Assembly (NCBI GenBank): GCA_024195265.1
Contig: JAJLRJ010000008.1
Location: forward strand, 237,501-301,500
Direction: 5' to 3'
Origin: Dendrophyllia cribrosa
Lineage: Eukaryota > Cnidaria > Anthozoa > Scleractinia > Dendrophylliidae
Length of the DNA: 64,000 nt
In this document: piece by piece, positions 37,601-49,600 of the stretch
Layout of the letters: every line of letters starts with the position of its first letter
Numbering within the stretch: the stretch's first letter is position 1
Position numbers and translations under genes: made by a program
Notes under the pieces: model-generated
Seen by the model: the letters and a program-made list of their open reading frames with translations, nothing else
Told to the model about the DNA's origin: nothing
Database searches by the model: none

Positions 37601-40600
37601 CACCATCAATAGACCGTCAGTAGACTGTTGGTAAATATTCTGCCACAATAAAGTTAGCCTGATTCCCAGACAGTTTGATGTCACTCACACTCACTCACTC
37701 CTCTCCCCATCTGATGTCCTTTGTTTGAGAGCTTGTTCTTGATGTCATATATGTACAGTATGACTGTACGAGGTCACTCACACTCACTCACTCCTCTCCC
37801 CATCTGATGTCCTTTGTTTGAGAGCTTGTTCTTGATGTCGTACAGTATGACTGTACAAGGTCACTCACACTCACTCCCTCCCCTCCCCATCTGATGTCCT
37901 TTGTTTCAGGGCTTGTTCTTGATGTCGTACAGTATGATTGTACGAGGTCACTCACACACACTCACTCACACACTCCTCTCCTCATCTGATGTCCTTTGTT
38001 TCAGGGCTTGTTCTTGATGTTGTACAGTATGTCTGTACGAGGTCACTCACACTCACTCCCTCCTCTCCCCATCTGATGTCCTTTGTTTCAGGGCTTGTTC
38101 TTGACGTCATCTGACCATTGAATATTTCCACCAATCACAGTGGTTGTTAGATGTTTTTTTTCTCCATCAGGAATTTCAAGAATGAGACTGAATGTATCTG
38201 ATTGGTGGAAATATTCAATGGTCAAGTGATGCCAAGAACATGCCCTCAAATAAAGCACATCAGATGGAGAGAGGAGAGAGTGAGTGCAAGTGACTTCAGA
38301 CCATCTGAGAATCAAGCTACTATAAACTTTGATTTCTGAGAATAATATATTGTTAATAAATAAAAATTATTTTATTACTTTTCATATGAAGGTAAATAAG
38401 TAACTAAAGAATTTTACTATGGTGTAATAACCATTCAAGTATGGTAAAACAATGGCGGTCGCTGTGGCAAATTCTAAGAAATTTTATAGCTTCCATAATA
38501 ATCTGGATTAACCATGTAATGCACAAACATGTTTAAAGTGAATGAAAACTGTGGAAAACAAAAACATCATTGATAGAGCAAGGATCATAGCACATTAGGA
38601 CATACATGTACAAGAGATACAATAGACTTATGGGGGCTATGCAGTGTTATACAATAGACTTATTGGGGCTATGCAGTGATATCCATGCTCCGGAGAAAAA
38701 GCGAACGATCACGGTGAGACCCGCTGCTGCCTGGTATAATGATGATATTGACAGAGAAAAGAAAAAACGACGGAAATTAGAAAGGCGCTGGCGAAAATCA
38801 TGCTTGGTTATTGATAGAGAATTATACAAGGAACAATGCAAAATAGTAAGCATTCTTATAAAGAAAGCAAAGGAAAACTATTACTCTAACATCATACAAG
38901 AAAATAGAGGCAATCAAAAGGTCTTGTTTAATACTGTTACCCGGCTCCTCCACCGTAACACGGAGAAGTGTTACCCAACTGCTCCATCTTCAGAGGTGCT
39001 AGCAAATGTAGATTTGCTGATTTCTTTTGCCAAAAGATCGAAGTTATAAGAAATGATTTATTTGCCCGATATACACCGGTTGCCATTTCTCTTGTGGATG
39101 CTCAGGCTTGCAGTGCTGAACTCACTGAGTTCGAACGCATGACAGAAGACCAGGTGAAGAGTTTAATCAACTCCTGCCGCCTCAAGACCTGTATTTTAGA
39201 CCCTCTTCCAGCATTAATAATGAAAGATTGCATGGACGTTTTGTTGCCTGTTTTAACTAAGATGATCAACATATCAATTGAAACTGCTACTGTGCCGGTG
39301 CAGCTTAAGGAAGCCATGATAAGGCCTAAACTAAAGAAAGAGTCCCTTGACCATGAAGAGTATGCCAATTTTAGACCCATCTCTAACTTGAAATTTATCT
39401 CCAAGATGATAGAAAAGGCAATCTCATATCAACTCACCAACTACTTAAGGGATAATGATTTGGAAGAAAGCTTGCAATCAGCTTACAAAACCTTACACAG
39501 CACTGAAACAGCGCTTGTGAAAGTTCATAACGACATTGTTTCTGCGATTGACAATCAGTCCTATGTTATTTTACTACTCCTTGACCTGTCTGCAGCTTTT
39601 GACACGGTGGATCACAAGATTCTTCTGCAGAGACTCTCTTGTCGCTTTGGTATTAATGGCAAAGCCCTGCACTGGTTTAAGTCCTACCTTGAGAATCGTA
39701 AACAAGTAGTCAACGTGAAGGGGGCAACATCGTGTAGCAAGGACCTGCGGTGTGGCGTGCCCCAAGGATCTGTGCTGGGACCTATATTGTATGTATTGTA
39801 CACGTCCCCGCTTGGCGACATTATCAGAAGTCATGGCCTATCATGTCATTTTTACGCTGATGACACCCAGCTTTACTGCTCATTCAAGCTTCACGATCAA
39901 GCGGCTTCAGTGCAAGCAATTGAGTCTTGTTTAAATGATATCGATGCATGGATGCTTGCAAACATGTTGAAGCTGAACAGAGAAAAAACTGAGCTCTTAG
40001 TGATTGGACCAAAACACAAAGTCAACCCACCTATTAAGGGTATTCATGTGGCTGGTGAATACATTGAAGTCTCAAATAATGCTAGAAATATAGGTGTAAT
40101 TTTTTATTCCCATGTCAACTTAGAGAAACATGTTATGAACACCTGCAAAACGGCCTTCTATCACTTACGAAATATAGCAAAGATAAGAAACTGTCTCTCT
40201 CAGGAAAATGCTGAGACACTTGTTCATGCATTTATTTCATCTAAGTTGGATTTTTGTAATGCTCTTCTATATGGCTTACCCCAATCTGTTATTGATAGGC
40301 TACAGTATGTACAAAACTGCGCGGCTCGACTGGTGACTAGAACTCGAAGCACAGAACATATAACACCGGTTCTTTGTAGACTACATTGGCTACCAGTCAG
40401 ACAACAAATTACGTACAAAATACTACTTTTTACGTACAAAGCACTGAATGGCATGGCGCCAAAATATATAGCAGATCTCCTTCAGCCCTACACCCCGACA
40501 AGGCAATTACGTTCTTCTTCAAAAAACCTGCTTGTAACACCAAAGTCTAATCTCAAGTTTTACGGAGACAGATCTTTTCAAGTTGCTGCGCCCAGGCTCT

Positions 40601-43600
40601 GGAACTCCCTTACTGATGACATAAGATCAATCCAGAACCTTGATATTTTTAAGAATAAGATTAAAACATTACTTTTTAGAGAGGCTTTTATTAGTTAGTT
40701 GACTTTTTTCCCCCTTTTTATTGTATATATTTTCCTTAGTTAATTTTAGTAAGTCAAATGTATCTTAGTTTTAGAAATTAATTTCTACAACTGTATATAT
40801 TTTTGTTAGCTAATTTTTAATAACTCAAATGTTATTTATTTTTAGAATTACGATTATTGTAAAGCGCCATTGAGCTCACGGAAATGGCGCTATATAAATT
40901 TTTCTATTATTATTATTATTATTATACAAGAGACTTATGGGGGCTATGCAGTGTTATACAAGAGACTTATGGGGGCTATGCAGTGTTATACAATAGACTT
41001 ATGGGGGTTATGCAGTGTTATACAATAGACTTATGGGGGCTATGCAGTGTTATACAATAGACTTATGGGGGCTATGCAGTGTTATACAATAGACTTATGG
41101 GGGCTATGCAGTGTTATACAATAGACTTATGGGGGCTATGCAGTGTTATACAAGAGACTTATGGGGGCTATGCAGTGTTATACAATAGACTTATGGGGGC
41201 TATGCAGTGTTATACAAGAGACTTATGGGGGCTATGCAGTGTTATACAATAGACTTATGGGGGCTATGCAGTGTTATACAATAGACTTATGGGGGCTATG
41301 CAGTGTTATACAATAGACTTATGGGGGCTATGCAGTGTTACACAATAGACTTATGGGGGCTATGCAGTGTTATACAAGAGACTTATGGGGGCTATGCAGT
41401 GTTATACAATAGACTTATGGGGGCTATGCAGTGTTATACAAGAGACTTATGGGGGCTATGCAGTGTTATACAATAGACTTATGGGGGCTATGCAGTGTTA
41501 TACAATAGCTTATGGGGGCTATGCAGTGTTATACAATAGCTTATGGGGGCTATGCAGTGTTACCTTGTTTAGTGAAGAAACATGAACATGACAACCAATG
41601 TCTTTCAGATCCCTTTGGAGAGAACATTCATAGTAAATACATCACTTTTGTATTATTTCGCCACTGTCTCTTTAGAAATTTTCTCTTTCTTTTTTTTTTA
41701 AACTTATTTGTGGGCATATAATTATTTATTTTAAAATAAGTAAATATTTTGAAACTGTTGTTTAATATCTTGTTCTGTGAAAAACTAATCTGCAACTTCA
41801 AAAAACTTGGAATATGTAAAAAGATATGAACCGCCTGTCGTCAGCAATACAGTCACTGCACTAATTAATAGTTTGCTTCGCAGCTGATGAGATTCACAAG
41901 ATGAGGATTAAACCAGTCTTTCCCGAACACATAAAACTGGCCACATAAAACTGGTGACATAAAACTGAACACATAAAAGGGACTTTTATTCTGTACCACA
42001 TCATTGCTAGTAATTAAATCTTGCACATGTTAGACAAACCAAATCATACCTGACAGCATCATATTTCAAATCATTTGAAACACTCAACCTGTCAAAACAA
42101 ATTATAAAGTCAATATATTTTATAAATGAACAAATTATAAAGTCAATATACAAAAATATACAAAATGAACATGTACATTGTACATTAATAATAATTAACA
42201 ATTCAATAATTTATATTACGCAAAATACATGTGTATATGATCAGATGTGCATTACAATCAAGAATAAGTAATTATCTGCACTAAAATAAAACAAAATAAA
42301 TATTTCAATGTCATATCTAAAGTAAATTAAGAGTAATGATATAAATAATTGTCTAATATAAACTAGAATAAGAATCAATTAGAGATAATATAAGATATAT
42401 ATATATATAGAATCATATTAATAATATAACAAAATTACAGAATAAAATTAATGTATAATAAGATCAAAATAGCTCAACAGTAATCATTATCTGAACACAG
42501 ATTTAATATTTCTTGTTTTTAATGTCGCGTTAGTGAGTAATAGAGATTTGAATTTACAAAATGCTAATTAGATGACGTCAAATCAAGACTTTACCATTAT
42601 TTCTACTTCAATTTACAATATGCAGTTCACAGCTTAAGGATAATCAATTTAAGAAATACTAAATAAAAACTGTTAATAGTCAATTGATTTGTAAAAAAAA
42701 AAAAATACTACTTGGAGGTGGAAACGAGTAGTTGTAGAATAAACGAGTCTTGATGTGACGTCATCTTATTAACATTTTGTAAAGTCAAACCTCTATAATT
42801 CACTAACGCAACGTTAAAAACAAGAAATATTAAACTATTCAACTTTTCAATGTACATAGAGTTGATTAAGCGAAAAAACAATTTTGGGGTTAGGTGCACT
42901 TTAAATAAGTCTTTAGGTGGCGCTTAAATGTTACTAAAGATTGTATTTCTCTGAGTTCTCTTGGAAGAATGTTCCAAAGTTTGGGCGCAGCCAGAGCAAA
43001 GGAACGATCACCCAATGTATCCTTCAACTTGATCACAGGAACTTTCAGCAGCAGTGAGTTTGTTGACCGCAGGTTGTAGTTAGCTGACTTGATTACCACC
43101 AGGTCTTGAAAATACACTGGAGCAAGCCCATGAATAATTGCCTTGAATGTCAGCAGTAGAATCTTGAAATGTATCTGTGACCTGACTGGAAGCCAGTGCA
43201 GTTCACACAATAGAGGTGTAATGTGGCAGACCTTTTGGATGTTATATTTAACCTAGCTGCAGTATTGAGAGCACTCATTGTAGTTTGTTCAGCTGGCAGT
43301 CATGCAGTCCATACAACAAGCTGTTGCAGTAGTCAATACAGCTAGTTATTAGGGCATGTATCAGCGCTTTTGTTGCATCCATAGATAAGTACTTGCAGAT
43401 TCGTCTGATATTATGTAGATAATAAAACATTGAACCACAGACTTTTCTAATGTGTGTTAACATACATGTAGTAAGTTGTGAGTCAAACCAGGCACCCAGG
43501 GTTTTTGTAACAGAGACAGGTGGAATAACCTCAAACAACATGAACAAAGATCTGCACATGACAACAAAGTAAGTACATAAATTGACAAAGTGGATAATAT

Positions 43601-46600
43601 TAAGCACATAATGACTGACCCCAAGGAAAACAGCGAGTTTTGTTTCCCCGAGACTCTCAATGTTTGCCGAGGGGAACATTGTTGAGGGGCAAGGGAAGCA
43701 AACTCACTGTTTCCCATGGGGCCAGTCATTAAATGTTTTGGTATACCTCCCAACTCAAAAATAGAAAAAAATATAAGGTGCGGCAGTGGCTAAGATGACA
43801 AAAAAAGTGTGCTTGATGCGGCTGGTGCACAAATTTGGCGCAGTTTTAAGGCGCCAACCTGATCATGTGCGAGTCGAATGTTCAAGTTGTTGTTTCCCTA
43901 GAGAGTTGGAGTTTTGTTTGCCCTAGGGAGTTAGACTGTTTTGACCCATGGCATGTGACATATTCTTGTCCAATCAAAAAAGGCATTTGAGTTGGAAGGC
44001 ATAACAAATGTACATAATATATAAAAAATGCGGTAAGGAATACATACCAAAGAGCTCTTTTCCTTCCAAGCAAATAGTTCTCATAAATAACTCCTACAAG
44101 TAAGAAAGAATATTTTAAAGACTTTCATTTGATATCTTCCAGCTCAGTCTAATGGAATAACATGGTCTAATTTTGGGAAACAATGGTGGACATAATTTTA
44201 ATTTAGTGAAATAGTCCCTTTTATAAAATCGATACAGATAAATACGATATATACGATGTACTTCAGAGTGCAGGTTCAATAACCCTGACTCCAAATAAAG
44301 TCAACTTCCATCATGGAAACACCTTGATATAATGAACACACCATCACTATAAACAAACAGGAGTTGAAGGGTTACAAGACTTGCTAAAAAAACTCTATTA
44401 CTGACTCTATATTGCTGACATCAAATTTGGATTAGAATGCATATACATTGTAAGACCAGTGAACACAAAACATTTACAATACAATATACAATACAATACA
44501 TTTATTTGCATTTCACTTTGTCTTTACAATTTTTTTATAATCTATATTTAAAGTAATAAATAGTAATCTAATTTTATATACTAGGAAATAATTTAAATAT
44601 AGTTGAAAAATGTATGGAAATGCCTAGGACCTAAATAATATTATACTATTATAAATGTTATAAAAACCTTGAGATGTTATATGCTGACTTACCAGCTACA
44701 GTTCTTCCTTTACCAACACCAGCACCATCACCTAAAAATAAAATTTCAAAATCTTAAAGTGCCCCTGTGATCAAATTTTTGATTTTCATTTTTTTACATT
44801 TTCGTGTGCAATTAGACTTTCTTACTCATCTTGCCAAATTTCAATTCATTACGAACATCAGAAGTCATTTTATTTTAACATTTATTTCCGAGAATTTACG
44901 GCCGTCATTAATCAACCTTGTTCCAAGGCTTGGTTGCCAATGGGAGAAAGTGACGTCAAAGACTCAAACATACCTCAAGGGTTGAAATTATAAAAACAAT
45001 AAGTATTGAAAATCATGCAAAAAGCAACAAAAACTTTGGACATGTTCTTTGTGCAATTTTCTATGCTGATTGTTATTATAATTTCAACCCGTGAGGTATG
45101 TTTGAGTCTTTGACGTCACTTTCTCCCATTCGCAACCAAGCCTTGGAACAAGGTTGATTAATGGCGGCTGTAAATTCTCGGAAATAAATGTTAAAATAAA
45201 ATGACTTCTAATGTTCGTAATGAATTGAAATTTGGCAAGATGAGTAAGAATGTCTAATTGTACACGAAAATGTAAAAAAAAATGAAAATCAAAAATTTGA
45301 TCACAGGGGCACTTTAAATAACTTATTACAGTGACAGACCTGACTGAAGGTCAAAAATAAAACAAGTCATGTAAAAAATTAGAAAACAATTTGTGATAAA
45401 TTTGTAAACAAAATGTGGAATAGCAATGATATGACATTTACTGAATTGCAGAATAATAAATTACCTATCAAAAAACCAGCTCTGGTACCATCTACTAAAA
45501 ATGTCTCATGCTGCTGACAGGCATACACAACAGCTTCCAGCTGCAATGCTGATAAATAGCAGTTGGCTATTACTTCTTGAGGCAGCATTAGGCGATACCA
45601 AATATTAGGAGGAGTCACGCTTGATAATGAGCTATGAGATATAAAACAAACATATTCATTAAACAACAAATTCAGGAAGGTTAAATAAGTGAAGACTTTT
45701 TTCTAATTTTTCCCCAGTGTTTGTTTGTATTTAATATTGCAGGATAAATTATAATTAAATATAATTAATACCTTGTTTCAACCACAGGATCAGGATGACG
45801 TTGTCCTATTTGCACTACAATGTAAAATAAAACAAGTTAGTGCTCATAAATTAACCAACAAAAAACAACAACAAACCTCTGAAATAACAGCTGCATTACA
45901 TTACATTACTGTTCATTACATTACTGTACATTACATTACATTACATTACTGTACATTACATTACATTACTGTACATTACATTACATTACTGTACATTACA
46001 TTACATTACTGTGCATTACATTACTGTACATTACATTACATTACTGTACATTACATTACATTACATTACTGTACATTACATTACATTACATTACTGTACA
46101 TTACATTACATTACTGTACATTACATTACATTACTGTACATTACATTACATTACTGTACATTACATTACTGTACATTACATTACATTACTGTACATTACA
46201 TTACATTACTGTACATTACATTACTGTACATTACATTACATTACATTACTGTACATTACATTACATTACATTACTGTACATTACATTACATTACATTACT
46301 GTACATTACATTACATTACATTACTGTATAGAGCAGTTTTCAATTGAGTGTCGTAAAACCAAAACCAAAGTAATTACTCTGACCAATCACAGCAGTCGTA
46401 AACAATCCAATGAACCAATCAGAGCTCAAAGCAATTACATGTCGCGGGCGCCAAGCGCGGGAAAACGCGTGCGAGCAAGTCACGATTGGTTTTGGTTTTA
46501 CTTCTGATTGGTCGAGAAAGTGGCGCGAGATTTTTTAGCCAATCACAAAGCGTAGCAATGCAAAACCAAAGCAATTGTGTAATTACTTTCGACAGTCAAT

Positions 46601-49600
46601 TGAAAACTGCTCTATTACATTACATTACTGTACATTACATTACTGTACATTACATTACATTACATTACTGTACATTACATTACTGTACATTACATTACTG
46701 TACATTACATTACATTACTGTACATTACATTACATTACATTACATTACATTACTGTATTGTATTACATTACATTACATTACATTACATTACTGTATTGTA
46801 TTACATTACATTATATTACATTACATTACATTGCTAAAGACACAAATGTAACCCTTCTAAATTAATGGAGAAAGTGGTCTGTTGGTAATTAAATTAAATT
46901 AATTAAACTGGGAAGCAGTTAGGGTGTCAAAACTTCTAAAAATTAAATAAAATAAACAGGAATTTGCAGTGGCATTTCCACAGAGTGGTTTTGTATTTTG
47001 TCCTTCTTATAAACTTTTAAAGCTTACTGAATACTGTTGTTGTTTGTTGTTGAGCTGACAGCTGTCAGTGGTATTCAGTCTAGGGACTGGCAGTTGGATG
47101 CCTCTGAATGATGCAGACACCCAAACCTTTGAGGAGGTTTGCAATGGCCTAGCATCCTATTCATGACTTGAATCCACAGATAAGTGCCAGCGATCAACTT
47201 AGATATTACACACTCACTGGGCAAGTGGATAAATTCAAGTACAAGTGTAATTCAAGTGTATGATGCATAAAGTAATAAGGAATAATCTCTCCCCCCTCCC
47301 CCTTAATTGGAATGCTAGTCAATGCCATGGTTACCCCAGCCCCCTGGTAATTAATTGCAATGAAGGTGTTCCTAACTGTTTGTGGTCATCCATTTATACA
47401 CCTGGGTGGTGAAAGAATGAGGATGAAAGTTTCCAAAAAAAATGTCATGATGGGCAGGGACCAGACCCAAAACAGGCAATAAAAACAATCAGTTAGCCTT
47501 ACATTTACTAGGTACATATTCAGCATAAGTATCAGTATGACCAAGCTCTTCTTCTTCATCCTCTTCCTCATCTTCATGGCTCGGGGTTCCTTTGTTCTAA
47601 AATTTCAAACATTTTCAAAATAAGTCATCAGTTGTTATTTTATTTGAAATGGGGTCCTAAATAAGAACTGAAAATAAACAGAACTGTTGTTTTGAATTAT
47701 CCAACTCTTTGCATGACCTACCTCTGCCACCTGGTTTAATGATACATCATGATTAGACCACAACCTTGAAACATCTCTAAAAATAAAATAACAACACAGT
47801 GAAACCCATTTAAACATAAATTTACTACAGAAAAAGAGTTTCATACCAACTGCACAGTTACTTTTGCACCCTTTGAAGTCAGTAAGAGTTTACAGGGTTG
47901 GAAACACATGCCAGTCGGCAAGTGACTTCCAGAATGCACTGCAACAGCCCATTTCCGAGTTGCTCTTAGCCTCCTTTCAAACTGAGGCCAAGTGCAAAAC
48001 CATTCACATGGACATAAGTTTTATTTACATGTGAAAGAAAACTCATTTTCATATGAATGGTTTGCACTTGGTCTCGGTTTGAAAAGGAGGCTAAGAGCAA
48101 CTCAGAAATGGGCTATTCATTTCACTTGTCCAAATATAGAATCCCTCTCCAACTCAATCCCCACTAAACAAAATAATCTCTATGGGGAAATAAGACTAAT
48201 ACCTGACAAAAGCAAATTATAGTTCTTATATTAATTTCAATACAGTCCAGCATACTGGGCCCGGTTGTTCAAAAGCCGATTAATGCTAATCCGGGATTAA
48301 AAGTTAACCGAGGATTTCATTTCTCTGTTTAAAAATGTTTTCAAAAGGTTATTTATAGCTAGTAGTAAAGACAAGTTTAAGTCAAAACTGAGGGGCAGAA
48401 AACTTTGGAAAATTTTCAATTGTTGAGTTAATTAACTGGATTCAAAATTAACGCTAATCCTGGGTTAGCTTAATCGTGCTTTGAACAACCTGGCCCAGAA
48501 GGTTAAGGTAAAGATATTTTTGTCAAAATTGATTAAACTCCCCAAACCAGGTGAGTGAAGTGTGATTTGTACTCATCCAAAAAAATTTATAGTCTCATTG
48601 GTCAGTGGGCAAGAGCACATGTAATTTCCAGCCCAGTGTGTTCATTATCTGTCTGCCAATCAAATGTGATAGCCATGATTCAAACTGAACCTAACATGAC
48701 TGGTTACTAATGCCAGCATTGTTTTCATTAAAAAAAATGGTAGCTAGCAGACTTTGGAATTTATTTGAACCCCAACAGCCATCTACTACATTAAAATGCT
48801 TAGGAAAAACGGTCTATGTAGCCACCAACATTTATTTGACATTTTCACTATACTCTAACAGTTATTGAAAGCCTTGTAAATACAGTGCATTTATGAAAAA
48901 GAAAGCATGTGTATGTTATAGTACCTAACAGAAATGTGAAGAGTTTAGAAAACTCAAAAGTATGGAGTGAATCTGAGTGGCAAGTAACAGGTGTACAGTG
49001 TATGCAAGGATTTTCAAGATCTCACAAGCTCATGAGTATTAATATCAGACTTTGTTGTAAAAATTGTTGGTGTTCTAAATTATTTGTGATAGCCATGGCC
49101 ATGCAAAATGATTTTAAATTCATAATCAACTCACAACAAATTATTTATACAAATGACAAAATGTTTTAATTGGCTGGTGGTGAAGAAACCATTCAAAAAA
49201 CCCTGGAAATCAACCAATGATCTAAAATTTTCACTTGAATAAATATATTATTTCAAAAGAAAAACATGATAAGCATTTCTCTCTCCTGGCTGCTTTCTCC
49301 ACAAGAAGAGTGACTCCATTGAAACCGGAAATAAGAGCCCAAGACAGGAAGTGGCCAGGAAAAAGACAATGAAATGAAACCACATTTGTACTCATTTTTT
49401 CAAGAACAGAAATACAACTTTAAGATGGACGAATACGGGCAGACATCGCAAAATAGATGAATGCAGGCTGACATCACAAAAATATCGAGGATCTATGAAG
49501 CATACGTTGGAAATAATTGACTTACTTTTTTGTTAGTTCCTTCTTGGTATCGGTGGAGCTGCTTGCAGATCTAGAAGACGAAGTACTTTCACTGTTCAAT

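Noticed and set aside
45773..46851. Open frames with [10 protein letters not shown] repeats
   Set aside because: They are generated by the attac/tgtac pentanucleotide array, whose 15-bp frame period avoids stops; no conserved domain.
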